Source of the DNA: Diphasiastrum complanatum
Taxonomy: Eukaryota; Streptophyta; Lycopodiopsida; Lycopodiales; Lycopodiaceae
Direction of reading: 5' to 3'
Length of the DNA stretch: 64,000 nt
Assembly: GCA_029204225.1 (NCBI GenBank)
Contig: CM055105.1
Location: 50,606,745-50,670,744, forward strand
Made by a program: the position numbers and the translations under genes. Under the pieces are notes generated by a model, which made no database searches, was not told where the DNA came from, and saw nothing but the letters and a program-made list of their open reading frames with translations. This document shows, one piece after another, positions 1 to 11,559 of this stretch; within the stretch, counting starts at the first letter, position 1; each line of letters opens with the position of its first letter.

Positions 1-990
1 ATCTCTTTTTACATCCTACCTTACCTTTTTTTCTAACTTACTTTTTTTACATCTGACAGAGATTATACAACTACATACGACACTATTTTTTGCATTTGCA
101 TCCGAGACTTTTTTTATCATCTAATCACCTGCATCTATTTCTGAATTCAACAGAGTCACATCCAAAACTTGATATGCAATCTTGTAGCCACCACTTAGGC
201 TTTTCCAATTCTCTAAAAATTGGCCAAGTCCAACATGTAATGTGTGAAATTGGAATCGATCAAGTACATAAACCTAATTTGAGTTTTGATCTACAAAAGA
301 TCCAATCTACATATGCAAGAAACTCGATTTTGGTGTAGAATCCAATCTAGCATGCTAGGATCTTGGGTTTAGAAAGACAACAAATCGTCAATCTTGCCAA
401 TGTAGAAAAACCAACATCTACACTATGAATGAGATGCAAGATCTAATAGATCTTGATCAAACATCAATCAAAACATGAATTGAAGTTTTTGTCCATACAA
501 AAACAATAAGCTACTATATTTCACACGTGTGGATCTGAAAATAGCATTTAATGAGCATTCTACACACAAAATTGCAAGATATCACAAATGTAGTGCACCA
601 ATGGATAGTAGAACCCAAGAGAACCATGCATAAGCATGAATGAGATAAGAGAGAGAATATGTCTTCTTTATCCATGAGTTACATCCTTTTATAACAGGTC
701 CAAACCTAAATTCAAACTTTGATTTCCCTCCATAATGAAAATCTACTATTTTTAGATTTAATGTATCTACTACTCAAATTTCATCTCTCTAAAATTCGTG
801 TTCTATAGTTTTCCACACTTTTCAAAAGTGTTTATTCAAAAGCTTTTAGACTAATCTAACTTTGAAAAGTCAAACTCTAAGTCTAATATGAAAATTGGCC
901 TTAATTGTGTATTTGGCAATTTATGAAACTATGACCAATCTTGACTAAACTAGTTGAAAACTTCACAATAGATATACAACTAAGTTATTT
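1..990. other. Unassigned AT-rich stretch
   Basis: No credible gene. Short frames here have no recognisable domain. Around 526-570 the sequence resembles the leader just inside element A near 1905-1950: both have a CACA(C/T)GTGTG-type palindrome followed by GCATTTAATG. Part of this stretch may therefore be an old, diverged copia LTR or leader. No LTR boundary can be placed. Confidence 0.4.
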
Positions 991-1067
991 GAAAAATGCA
1001 GTGTCACCTTTTTCGCATTTTTCGCCTGTCAAGAATCTCGTGTAAAATCACAGTGTCTCATTTTTCA
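991..1067 (+). repeat. Fragment of element B LTR left of element A
   Basis: This stretch (TTGAAAAATGCAGTGT onward) matches 8793-8870 inside the 3' LTR of element B closely. It stops exactly where the LTR of element A starts. The simplest reading is that A landed in a B-type LTR. Sequence left of 991 no longer matches B, so the target LTR was already truncated or has been eroded. Confidence 0.65.
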
Positions 1068-1747
1068 TGTGAAAAATAGCCTATTTTGGCAAATCTAGCC
1101 ATGTAGAACTTTGTAAATATTGTGTATAATTGGGTTCCACACATGGAAGGCTAAGATGCCACATGGCAACATACTCCTAATGTAGGTTAGGTCAAGTCAA
1201 GAGAGTTGGCACATGTCTATTTGGTGACTTTATAGGGCCTACACCTAAGTTTAAGGTGAAAATTTGACCAACTAGCTACCTACCAAGCATAACTCTAGGA
1301 TCTAGGCTAGGGTTTCATTTTAGGGCAAGAAGAGTGAGTTAACTTCCTTATTACATGCTGGAAATCCACCTAACTTCAAGAAGGAAGTCGAATTTACTAT
1401 GTATTCCAAGCTCCCATAGTGAGACGATAGAATATTTTTGGAGCTCATTGGCAATCTCAAGCTAGTTCACTATGTACATTGAGTTTTTGTGATCCAAATG
1501 AAACCAAATCCATTTCTACTTGTTTCTCAGCTTAAAGACCATACTACAGCCTATAGTACACACATGTGGGCTTGTATCTCAATGTTGATCAATGCTTTTG
1601 ATTGTTAATGCTTGTTATTTGTCAAATTGCCAATCGAGATCAACTTTTTTGTGTCTAGTTTTTTGATAGATTGTTAAGCAAGCATCCAATCACTCTTGTG
1701 GATCTTTTGTAGATCCATTTATGGCCCTAAAGTACAGTACTTTCACA
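1068..1747 (+). repeat. 5' LTR of copia element A
   Basis: The 680-bp LTR starts TGTGAAAAATAGCC and ends CTTTCACA, giving TGTGAAA/TTTCACA terminal inverted repeats. It is followed at once by a copia primer-binding site. Related fragments lie at 41869-42474 and 55541-55905. No 3' LTR of this copy survives: the element is cut at about 4831. Confidence 0.88.
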
Positions 1748-1760
1748 TGGTATCAGAGCC
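1748..1760 (+). other. Primer-binding site of element A
   Basis: TGGTATCAGAGCC abuts the 5' LTR. This is the standard plant Ty1/copia site, complementary to the 3' end of initiator methionine tRNA, and it primes minus-strand DNA synthesis. Confidence 0.9.
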
Positions 1761-2541
1761 AAGTACAAGAGCATAAGCCATTGATCTAATGCAAATCCAT
1801 TTTTAGCAAGTTTTGTTGCTAAAAACTAGTATTGAGAGGGCAAGCTAGAATCTTGATTTTGGTGAGGAGGTTTGATCCCAAACTTGGTAGGAGTACAAAT
1901 ACGTATTGTTCACATGTGTGGGCACCTCTGAACCTGCATTTAATGCATGGTATTCTTTTGATCCAAAGAAATTCAATTTGTTTTCTTTTGATGTAATTTT
2001 TGGTGGAAATCTTAGGATAAGCTACCAAAATTGAGTGCCATTGATTAGATTTGACATATGGTCATGAGATCTAATTAACCTAGGCTGAAATCAGGTCATC
2101 TAAACTTATTTTACAGGTCTTGAAAGTACATCAAAAAGTGTGAGTGATATTTAGTCATGTTATTGTCCAAAAATAGCCAAAATTGGCAAGATTTGATTGT
2201 AAGTAGATTTCACATCATCTTATCTTCATTCCAACTTTGTGAGGGAGTGCTAGAACTGAAATTATAAGTCCATTTGTTGGATTATAAATCTAATTTGAGT
2301 GAAATACTACAAGAGAGAGACCTTAGTGAGTTTCTAGAGACAATCGAATCCATTTCTTGGCAAGATTTATTTGAAACTTCATATTATCTTCATTTCAGCT
2401 TTTGAGGGAGTGATAGAACTATGATTATAAGTCCATTTGTTGGATTAGAAATCAAATTTGAGTGAAACACTACAAGTGTGAGACCTTTGTGAGTTTCAAG
2501 TCAATCAAATCTATTTCTTGTTTGTAGAAGTCACTAGTAAG

Positions 2542-3738
2542 ATGAGATCTGCTGGAGCATACCTTCTAGAAGTTAGTGAGAGATTGAATTCTACAAATTA
2601 TGCTATTTGGAAGGTTAGGATGGAGTCACTTTTGGTGCTCCAAGACCTTCATGAGTTTCTGATCGAGGATGAAGATGAACTTCTAGGTGCACAAGAATTA
2701 GTGAGATACAAAAAGAGATCTAGGCTAGCACTTCATTGTGTTAAAATAAATGTAAGCAATGATCTTTTGAGGGAAGTATCATCATGTAAAAGTGCTAAAG
2801 AGGATTTAAAATTAATATATGAATAGTAACACTTCAAGAGTACTCATGCTTAGAGATCAGATTTTGCAAAGCATGAGGAGAAGTGAGAGAGTGCATATCA
2901 TTATGTACTTAGAATCAAGTCTCTAAATAGGGAATTGGCTTCCATTGGAGAGAAGATTCATGATGGAGAGCTTGTACAAATGGTTCTTAATGGTCTAGGA
3001 GATGACTTTGCAAATTTGGTCCAAAGTTTTGCCATCCAAGACACTTTGCCAACTATAGAAAAACTTCATAGTGTATTAGTGGCTGAAGAGTTTATGATGC
3101 TCCACACCAAGGCAAGAATGAGCTCATTGTCTCTGCAGGATGGAGATGACAAAGCCAATTTCTCATTCAAGGGCAAAAAGAAGACCAATGGAAAGAAGAA
3201 GCATCCCAAAGAGGCCAAAGAAGAGGATGATGCATCAAGCTCAAAGGACGAGTCAAAGCAAAAATGCTTCTTTTGTGGAAAGAAGGGGCATTATGCATCC
3301 GAATGCTACAAGAGGCTAAGAGAAAAAGAGGAGGACAAACAAGGGAACCTTGCATATGAAGAGTATGGAGATGAGGAGATCTCATCTTTGATGGCATCTA
3401 CATCCACTCCAACAAGCAAAAGCAACTCAAAGGACACTTGGTGGATTGATAGTGGGGCTAGCTTCCACATCACTTTCCAAAAGGACACATTCTCAACCTT
3501 ACACTCTTTCAATGGTGCTAATAAATTTGTTTCTTTAGCAAATGATCAAGAATGTAAGATAGATGGTATTGGTACCATCTCATTAAGTCTAGGATCTAGC
3601 AAAAGGATGGATCTAGACAATGTCTTTTTTGTACCATTAATTACCAAGAGCTTGCTTAGTGTTGGACAACTAATGGATGATGGTTTAGATGTTCACTTCA
3701 AGCATGGAGTTTGTTCCATCATGAAGAATGATATTTGA
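2542..3738 (+). pseudogene. Element A gag and protease (frameshifted copia gag-pol)
   Basis: The first frame, from the ATG at 2542, encodes a copia gag N-terminus (NSTNYAIWKVRMESLLVLQD) and breaks at about 2820. The second frame (2935-3738) continues gag, then a zinc knuckle CFFCGKKGHYASEC near 3268-3310 and an aspartic protease active site, WWIDSGASFH, near 3440. Elements C and L have SSHM where this copy has SFHI. After 3738 a TGA interrupts the reading. Frameshift plus stop make this a pseudogene. The capsid/nucleocapsid and protease assignment rests on family motifs and is secure; activity is not expected. Confidence 0.88.
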
Positions 3739-4110
3739 ATAGCAAATGGTGTTAAACAAGGTATTTTGTGTAAGTTGGATGCTAAAATTGTTATGGCAAA
3801 AGAGAAAATCATTCATTCAAATGTACACTCTTTTTCTCATGTACCAAGTAGTGATGATAAGATGCATGAAACATTCTTAGATGTTTATACAAGAGATGCT
3901 TGTATTCATCTAGTATCTTGTGTGAATAAAAGTGAGATCAACAACCTTGGTGTCAATGATCTTGCAAGGATTGAGGAGGAGCAACAAAGTGATGGAGATC
4001 TTGAGGATCCACCTCAAAGATCAAGTGCTCCAAGAAGATCCACAAAGACAAGGGCTGAGCCTTCAAGGCTCACTTATCTTGGCAAAGGTAATCAAGGGGA
4101 GGATTCTCAA
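3739..4110 (+). pseudogene. Element A: collapsed integrase region
   Basis: The frame continues through remnants of the GAG-pre-integrase stretch (KLDAKIVMAKEK). It jumps to a short integrase piece (HSNVHSFSH, which in element C is HSDVHSFSH with the first catalytic Asp), then to the hydrophilic linker normally found between integrase and RT (RRSTKTRAEPSRLTY, matched in element L). Most of integrase has been deleted and the first catalytic Asp reads Asn. RT and RNase H are missing entirely. The element is non-autonomous. Confidence 0.75.
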
Positions 4111-4831
4111 CCATTCACTTTCAGCTCTTTTCTTACTTCAATACTTGATGAACCATTTTGCTATGATATCTACATGAGGCAAGTTGAGGTATGCTGTGAG
4201 AACTACATGACGCAACTTGAGGGCTTCATCAAGAACGAAGTTGAAGATAAGATGTGTAATGACTCATTTGAGAACAAGTTTTTATGTCTTAGTGATTTGA
4301 AAATTGTTATGGACCAATTAAGAGTAAATTGGTTATTTGATCAAATGAGTGCTCTCGGATTTTGGAAGAGCAAGAGTGAGGTAATCACTCATTGTTTTGA
4401 AAAATGTGTTTTTTCCTTTGGAGAGGAAATTGTAAGCTTCTTATGAGAACTAGTGAAACATCCTTGAAGGAAACTTATATCCATAAGCAAGTATGTAGCC
4501 TCATGAAGTTCAAGATCACTTGTAATTACAAGATTAGGAGAATCATGCTTACTTTTGATGGTCTGTGTACTAGTCATTTTAGTATGATAAATCTTGGTAA
4601 TAGTAGCAAGTACTTGCTTTGTGATCTTGATCAATGTGATTTTCACACGACATGGAGACATCCGATTTCCTTCAAAGAGAAGCATCAAGATCAAGGAGGA
4701 GAAAGCTTCAAGTTCATGCATCTTCACTCAACATGGAAGAAATCAAGTGCAAAGGTGCAAGCAAGAATCAAAACTCTTCAATTCATCTTGGAGGAGATCT
4801 CATAGAAGCTCTATCTTGGATATGGTGATAG
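4111..4831 (+). pseudogene. Extra ORF at the env position of element A (unknown)
   Basis: In place of RT-RNase H the element carries about 0.7 kb encoding a protein I do not recognise. A second copy with an open frame lies at 54672-55421. Both contain NKFLCLSDLKIVM and NWLFDQMSAL. In this copy a one-base deletion at about 4427 (GAGAGGAAATTG where the other copy has GAGAGGCAAATTG) shifts the frame, so the reading continues from 4404 in another frame to 4805. No Ty1/copia enzyme motif is present. It could be captured host sequence or a family-specific third ORF. The 3' edge (about 4800-4831) resembles 27838-27870, just upstream of a different LTR. Confidence 0.5.
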
Positions 4832-5075
4832 AATGCTTAATTGTTTGGCTACCTAGTCACTGTAGTACTGACGATTCTACATCTAGTTACTATAAGATCA
4901 AACGTGATTTCTATCACTATCGTCTTGTTTGAAATTGATAGGTGTAGTCATGCATTGTGAAAGAGAAAAACAGTTTCTTCCGCCATGCACACAAAGTTTT
5001 CTTTCTAGATACTCAGATTATTTTCATTCGTTTCTTTTCGAGATAGACCTATCTTCTGCACACGACTTTTTGACA
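4832..5075 (+). repeat. 3' part of the 5' LTR of copia element B
   Basis: This matches 9558-9801, the end of the element B 3' LTR, starting at AATGCTTAATTGTTTGGC. It ends TTTTTGACA directly before a primer-binding site. The middle of the LTR (the counterpart of about 8871-9557) is absent. A deletion therefore removed both the 3' end of element A and the middle of this LTR. Confidence 0.8.
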
Positions 5076-5087
5076 TGGTATCAGAGC
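5076..5087 (+). other. Primer-binding site of element B
   Basis: TGGTATCAGAGC directly follows the LTR end TTGACA. It is the same tRNA-iMet type site as in the other elements. Confidence 0.85.
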
Positions 5088-5280
5088 AATTTCACTACTT
5101 TTTTATCTTACCTATATGGTATCAGACCAAAATCTCTAATACTTGATATCTTTCACGATATCAAATTGATAGTCATACTCTTCAGTCCTTTTTAACCTTT
5201 CAGCATCAGAGAATTGATTTTCTATTGTTGGCATTACTACATCTTAGCGTCATTGATACAATTGACAGACTAAGTTCCAA

Positions 5281-6310
5281 ATGGATTCTCAAAGTAAAGC
5301 TGGTCTTATTGCAGACAAGCTGAATGGATCCAATTATCATTTGTGGAAATTTAAGATGAAGACCTTGCTAATCGCCAACAATTATGGGATGTTGTTACAG
5401 GTATAGAAGTAAAACCTGAAGACGACGACTCAAAGTGAAAATTGAAGAACGGTAAAGCTTTTGTGCTTATTATCCTCAATATATCAAATACACAAATTGG
5501 ACACATAACTAAAACTAAAAACATCAAGAGATGTTTGAGACATCTTGAAGTCACTATATGACGTGAGGGACGTAACTACTAGTTACATCTACGAAGAAAA
5601 TTCTTCACATTCAAAATGTCTACTGGTGACTCTTCAAAGTCACATTAACCAGTTTAAGAATCTCTTGCAACAGATGGTCGTTGTCGGATCAGTCATAGAT
5701 GATCAAGACGCAATTATGACATTGCTTTCAAGCTTGCCCTCTACATATGAGAACTAGGTGATGATCATAACGACACACTTAGATTTAACTCTTACTAGAG
5801 TTATCACTTTGTTGCCGCAAGAAGATAATAGAAGAATTCAAGACACTCCATCTACTTCCTCCTCTCAGGCTCTATATGTCAACAAAGGCTCTAAGCGACA
5901 AAAGCAGAAAAGCTCCAAGAAGGCTACAACGAATAAGAAACAGACTCAAAGTCAAGCACAATTATCAGATTTACAATCAAAGAAGAAGATGTTTTGTAGG
6001 TATTGCAAGCGCAATAACTATGAGATCAAGGATTGCCAAATTCTCCAAGCAAAAAACGCAGCCAAGCAACCTGATCAACAAGCAAACACAGTTTCGTCAT
6101 CTCCCCACGTCGAAGTGGACGAAGGTGCATTCATGGTCAAGGATCAAAGCGCATTTTTGGATGATTCATGGCTTCTGGATTCTGGAGCAACACAACATAT
6201 GACCAATCAACGTGAGATCTTCAACTCTTACATGTCTTATAGCACAAAGAAATTTGTTTATCTTGGTGACATAGTACTCACACTATTGAACATGAAGATA
6301 CTGTAAGATT
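5281..6310 (+). pseudogene. Element B gag-protease, degenerate copia
   Basis: The ATG at 5281 starts MDSQSKAGLIADKLNGSNYH, a copia gag N-terminus of a lineage different from A, C, D and L. Stops and frameshifts follow. Better-preserved parts are 5545-5757 (gag core) and 5758-6306, which carry a degenerate zinc knuckle (CRYCKRNNYEIKDC, the expected Gly-His replaced) and the protease motif WLLDSGATQHMTNQ near 6165. The nucleocapsid and protease assignments follow from these motifs. The gene is dead. Confidence 0.8.
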
Positions 6311-6419
6311 GTGGTTTCAACAAGATCAATTCAAATTACTATCAAAGGTCTTATATGTTTCTAAACTCTTTACAAATTTGTTATCAGTGAGTAGGAAACC
6401 ATAGTGGAATTGGGAAAGT

Positions 6420-6930
6420 GCATGTTATCACATTTTCCACTTCCAAAGTGCTTCTGGGCTGAAGCTATTTCAACAGCAACTTATATGTCCTACTAAAGGC
6501 CTCTCAAATAAAACACCATTTGAATTTTGGACAGGTACCAAACCTTCTTTATCAAACTTAAAAGTTTTTGGATGTACTGCTTTTGCACAGATTCATCGTG
6601 ATCTCAAGAAGAAGTTCGACTTCCATAATATCAAATGTGTTTTTATCAGCTACACTACTTCAGATCAAGCCTATAAGTTGTTCGATCCCATTGAGTCAAA
6701 GATATTCACTAGTTGGGATGTCATCTTCATCGAAGATCAGTTTCAAGACCTCAAAGGAAAGGGAAGTTCCCATGTAGCCGACCTACCAGATTCTCCTGAT
6801 GCTTTAAACTTTCCAGTTCCTCAGTCGACTATTCTCATCGAAGGTCCAAGCTCTTCTACTTTTGACGAACAACAAATCAACGACGAATCAGAAGATGATG
6901 ATGTTGCAGATCAACAACTACAATATGATG
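6420..6930 (+). pseudogene. Element B integrase C-terminal fragment
   Basis: A broken frame reads as the end of copia integrase. It includes the stretch around FWAEAISTATY near 6450 and KVFGCTAFAQIHRDLKKK near 6560 (after frame correction), followed by the acidic linker (ESEDDDVADQ near 6885). The integrase core with its catalytic residues is deleted between about 6310 and 6420. Confidence 0.65.
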
Positions 6931-7029
6931 GAAATGATTAACTTCCTGTATTACCCAGAAGATCATCAAGGACTAGCAGACCACCTAACCGGTATATCAA
7001 CGAGTCTACAACCTATCTTGTTCAGGAAC

Positions 7030-8612
7030 CGACGTCTGTCCAAGAGGCACTTAGTCAGCCTGACTCAGATCACTGGAAAGAAGCTATGGATAAAGGGTAT
7101 TTATCTCTTATCAAGAACCAAACATGGACAATTGTCAAATTACCTGCTTGAAGAAATATAGTTGATTGCAAACGGATTTTCAAAGTCAAGTACAATGCAA
7201 ATGGAAGCATAACAGGACAAAAACACGACTTGTAGCTAGAGGATTTTCTTAGGTATACAACGTCAATTATACTGAGACCTTTAGTCCAGTAGTCAAGCAT
7301 TTTTCTATTCAACTTTTGTTATCATTTACCGCTGCAGCAGATTTGAAAATACATCAAATGGATGTAAGAACAACATATCTCAATGGAGTTATCGAAGAAG
7401 ACATTTACATAGTGCAATCCGAAGGTTATATTATCGAGGGTAAACACAATCATGTGTGTAAACTCCATAAGGCACTTTATGGCTTGAAGCAATTTGCTCG
7501 AGCATGGTTTCAAAGAATCAATATTTTTCTTATTGATCATGGCTACACACTTAGCTCTTCATATTCAAATGTTTACTTCAAAGCAGTGCAACAGTCTTTT
7601 ATTATTATTACTTTATACGTGGATGATACATTGCTTTTCAGCAACAATACCGATATGATAAAAGAGGCCAAGACAATGCTATCTTTCGAATTCGACATGA
7701 TCGATCTGGACAAAGCTCATTTTTGCCTTGGTATACAAATCCACAGAGGCAAAAAATAGAAGTTGGTTTACATTACACAATAGAGGTACACCTATAACAT
7801 GTTAGTCAGATATAATCTGATGAATTGCAAGTTAGCTCTTTTACCAATGGAACCAAGACTCAAATTGTCAAATGACCAGTGTCTCCAAACAATTCATGAG
7901 AAGCAGCAGATGCGTGAGTATCCTTACTATTCTATTATAGGATTTCTTATGTACGCCATGATCTGTACCAAGCCAGCAGACATAGCTTTTGCAATCAACT
8001 CTCTCAGTCAGTTTATGACTAACCTTGGTATAACACATTGGAAGGCTCTTATTAGAGTCATGAGATATCTTCGAGCTACTATGGACTTTTGCATTTGTTA
8101 TGGAACAGTCGGCAATGACAAACTCAATGTACTTAGTGGTTACACAAAAGAAAGTTGGGGAGGAGATGTAGACACTCGTAAATCTACTTTTAGATTTACA
8201 TTCTTCCTTAAAATTGGTCCAGTTTTCTGAAACAGTTGCAAGCAATCTTCAGCAACTCTATCTTCCACTAAATTAGAGTATATCGCAGCTTCTTAAGCTA
8301 CAAAGGAAGCAATTTGATTGAGAACTTACTCTCAGATATTGGTCTGAATTAATATGCTCCGATGACATTATTTTGTGATAATCAAAGTGCCATTGCTTTA
8401 TCAGTCAATCCTAGATTTTATTTCAAGAGTAAGCAATCGAACCGAAGTATCATTTTGTTAGAAGCAAAGATCTCAACGAAGAGGTCAGATTGTAGTACTG
8501 TAGAACGCAAGATATGACAACAGATGTTTTTACTAAAGCATTAAGTTTGGAGTCACACAGAAGATTCTGTGTAGAACTAAGTTTGAAGGTCAAGACATTC
8601 AAGGATTCAGTT
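7030..8612 (+). pseudogene. Element B reverse transcriptase-RNase H remnant
   Basis: Reverse transcriptase starts around 7035 (QEALSQPDSDHWKEAM). It continues through KIHQMDVRTTYLNGV near 7350, LYGLKQFARAWF near 7480, and YVDDTLLFSNN near 7615, so the YVDD active site is kept. The end of RT and the start of RNase H lie in 7799-8230. The C-terminal RNase H is recognisable only in pieces up to about 8610. Several stops and frameshifts are present. RT would copy element RNA inside the virus-like particle; this copy cannot make an intact enzyme. Confidence 0.8.
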
Positions 8613-8613
8613 T

Positions 8614-8622
8614 AAGGGGGAG
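8614..8622 (+). other. Polypurine tract of element B
   Basis: AAGGGGGAG lies immediately 5' of the 3' LTR start TGTTGGATTATTC. It is the expected plus-strand primer. Confidence 0.8.
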
Positions 8623-9801
8623 TGTTGGATTATTCTTCTTGTTACTAATCGACTAATCAATTATAATCTTCATCCATTTTAATCCAATTCTATAGATTTT
8701 CTCGTGTTTTTATACAATCTGTAGAATTACAAGTGTTTTTACACAGTCTGTAGGCAAAAGTGTCGTCTTTTTTGCTTGTCAGAAATCCCATTGAAAAATG
8801 CAGTGTTGCCTTTTTGACATTTTTTGCCTGTCAGGAATCTCGTGTAAAATCATAGTGTCGCATTTTTTGCTTTTTCCAAAGAGCCTCAAATGTTAAGGAA
8901 ATGACTCTGACAAAGTGTGGGACAACCCTAAATGAGATTTTAAGGCACTGTCAGGTTTTTTGCAAAATCTCGACATCGTCATTTTTTTGCGATAGTGTCG
9001 TCTGTGGCTGTTTTAGTTCATTTCTGCAGAGCTACAGTTTTGGTTCATTTATGAAGATAGAATGTTTATGGCCAATTTCACCGCTTATCAACAATCAATG
9101 ACAAGGAACCGGATGGATGCCAACGGATCACCAGCCAACTAGCGATCGCAATTGATGACCTAATTTATTAGTATAAATTGTTGTTCATATTCATACAGTT
9201 TCATTATCAGAATTATCAAATCAGAAGTTATCAGCAAGCATTTGAAAAGTTAGCTCTCTCTCTCTCTCTCAAGCCTACGAGCTTGAACACTCTTGAACAT
9301 TCTAGCTCACTTCCTAGAGCTGTTTTAGAGATTGCTATTGCGCCACTGCTTATCAGCATTGTGCATTAATTCAGAATTTCATTTTAGCCGCTCAGAGATA
9401 GCATAGAGTACGCGGCTTCGATCCGCAACTTATTGTACTCATTTACTTTTGTTTCGTTTTCATCATGTATCAATACTATCTTTTATTGCATTCAGTTTCA
9501 TCTCAGAATGTATGCGTTTTCTGGAGTTCTTTGCGATTAATTATTTGTCTGATAATTCAATGCTTAATTGTTTGGCTACGCAATCATTGTAGTACTGACA
9601 ATTCCAAAGTTAGTTACTATAAGATCAAACGTGATTTCTATCACTATTGTTTTGTTTGAAATTGATAGGCATAATCATGCATTGTGAAAGAGAAAGATAG
9701 TTTATTCCGCCATGCACAAAAAATTTTCTTTCTAGATACTCGAATTATTTTCATTCGTTTCTTTTCGAGCTAGACCTACCTTCTGCAACCACTTTCCGAC
9801 A
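8623..9801 (+). repeat. 3' LTR of copia element B
   Basis: The LTR is about 1.18 kb, starts TGTTGGATT and ends CTTTCCGACA. It matches the truncated 5' copy (4832-5075) and the fragment at 991-1067. It holds a CT microsatellite near 9250-9272. Target-site duplication cannot be tested because the 5' boundary is gone. Confidence 0.82.
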
Positions 9802-10484
9802 ATTAACACATTTTTCTATTTCATTTATCTGTGCAGTCCTCCCAACATTTGTATGTGCAAGATCATTCTTTATGTGGCTCGTTCAATAGGACTCTATTCA
9901 AGATATACGAAAGGTCATATATTTATTTAAAAAAAATTCGTGAATTTATTATTGTCAGTCATGAGATAGTCCTTGTCATATTCCTGACATATGTTTCTAA
10001 TCCAAGTTTTCTTATGAAATTTTATTTCTCAGTTATCCTGCACGTCAATCACGCCACAAGGGATCTGGCATTTTTGACAAGAAGCTTTAAAGATATTAGT
10101 CAAAAATTCCTACCTAGTAGATATTCTAGATGCTAGTCCCCAACAAAGGTTCTTCCATCTAGAGAACTAGATTTAGAAATCATAGAGCCAAATATAAATT
10201 ATACAGAAAAATAGATGGTCTTCCTTCATGTGGAAGAGCCAATATGTATTTCACATGTACAGAAACTTTTATACAAATATATTGAGATTTTATATATTCA
10301 TGCATCTTCAATTTCGATTGTGGTTCCTGTATCTTTGCATTTTAGGTTCTTATTTCAGGTGCTTAGTGAGTCAAAGCTAGTCCTCATGATCAAATCTTGC
10401 TTCGGTAATTTCTTCATAGCTTTGGTCTATATGGCCTTTACCTTGGCATGTAGAGCACGACGTCCATACTAAAACCATGGATTT
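9802..10484. other. No gene recognised
   Basis: This is AT-rich sequence 3' of element B. Short open frames (9831-10136, 10215-10472) show no domain, no composition shift and no splice signals that would support a gene. It may be the old target DNA of element B. Confidence 0.4.
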
Positions 10485-10487
10485 TAT

Positions 10488-10722
10488 TTTCAAGGTGGGA
10501 GGCTGCTAGGAGTGACAACATCGGGCCAGCAACAAATTGCTACTTGGTATTGCTCTTGATGGCTCGTTTGAGCTCACCAAAGACAGTCTTGAACCAGTTA
10601 TATGGTTCTAGATGAGCCTTGGCTATCTTGGCCTGAGAGTCAACTATCCTATGTAAAATCTGGGAAGTAATACGGTCTTTTCTGACTTTGTCAACCATCA
10701 GGAAATTGTTGAGGAGCTAAGC
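10488..10722 (-). pseudogene. Degenerate coding fragment of unknown function
   Basis: Minus-strand translation gives a protein-like stretch with two internal stops, including NNFLMVDKVRKDRITSQ and EPYNWFKTVFGELKRAIKSN. It is mostly helical in composition. I do not recognise it. It lies downstream, in the same orientation, of the methyltransferase exons (12377-16656) and of a second copy of one methyltransferase exon (11345-11551). It may be a 3' exon of that second copy, but nothing proves the link. Confidence 0.35.
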
Positions 10723-11160
10723 AGCCGCCTGAATGGTAGGATTGGTTGTTCGGTTCTGAACCAAAATTTGCAAGTTTGTTCAGTACTGTGAAAATAGGGT
10801 ATGTAAATCTTGGCGAAGATTTTTGAGGCTCTAAACCTATCCGACGAATGTTTTTCAGGTTCGGCGAAGGATGAATCTTCGTCCAAGATGATCATTCGCC
10901 CAAGTACTGTCATAAATGCAAATTTGCAGGATCTGAACCTATAGCCGACGTAATTTTGGCATTTTAAGTCCATGTGGCATGTCGGCAAAGGTTTCTGAGG
11001 ACAGTAAGGTGCTCGACGAAGATTCTCAAAATGTCATATTGTTGATCATTCACCTAACCCAAAAACAGGTAGTGACTGGTGAAAAGAATAAGTGTGGGTA
11101 TATTTGAGGTGGATCTTGTTTCTGAAAACTCGACGAACAATCCTAACACAGTTTATTTAA
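10723..11160. other. Intergenic stretch with repeated TTCG(T/G)CGA-like motifs
   Basis: No gene. Short related words recur about eight times on both strands: GGCGAAG (10809), CCGACGAATG (10840), TTCGGCGAAGG (10860), TTCGTCC (10877), TTCGCC (10894), CCGACG (10934), TCGACGAAG (11010) and TCGACGAAC (11128). They are CpG-rich against an AT-rich background. The function is unknown; they could be binding sites or remnants of a decayed repeat. Confidence 0.35.
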
Positions 11161-11344
11161 AAAATGACCAAAAAAATAATTTTTCAAGTCCTTTTTTCAT
11201 AAAGATCTGACTACTTTCTGATCTGATGACATTTATGACTTTTGCTCATCAATCTTTTCTCATTTTTTTTTCATACTGTCTTTTCAAAAGAAATTAACAA
11301 TTAACTAGTGAAAACAATAAATTGAAAAAATAAAAAATAAAAAA

Positions 11345-11551
11345 ATCATTTGGATCATGCTTGTTGAAGTGGCGGAGCAGGCTGCCAAAACTTGCGTAAT
11401 CAATTGTCATTCACGGGAGTATCAAAATGTTTTCCGTCCAAGTATTCAAAAAGCATTGTTCCATAGTTCAAGATTTCCTTCCTCTATACGGGCCTTCACT
11501 GGTAAATTTCAATTTCCTCTTGATCAGCTTGGATTTGTACATCAGTGCTAG
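11345..11551 (-). pseudogene. Second, diverged copy of a methyltransferase exon
   Basis: Minus-strand translation contains LNYGTMLFEYLDGKHFDTP, comparable with YYPFDGKHSIL in the exon at 12377-13029. On the plus strand 11375-11460 and 12888-12965 share CCAAAACTTG and a diverged TATC(A/G)AA-ATGTTT-CC-TC-AA stretch in the same order and spacing. This is best read as a paralogous exon, in the same orientation, of the region between methyltransferase motifs IV and I. Stops interrupt it. Confidence 0.45.
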
Positions 11552-11559
11552 ATTTCCTT

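Noticed and set aside
4111-4831. Retroviral envelope gene
   Set aside because: No signal peptide, membrane anchor or cleavage site is visible; only the position resembles env.
9831-10472. Two hydrophobic plus-strand frames
   Set aside because: AT-rich DNA commonly gives Phe/Leu/Ile-rich frames; no conservation or domain can be seen.
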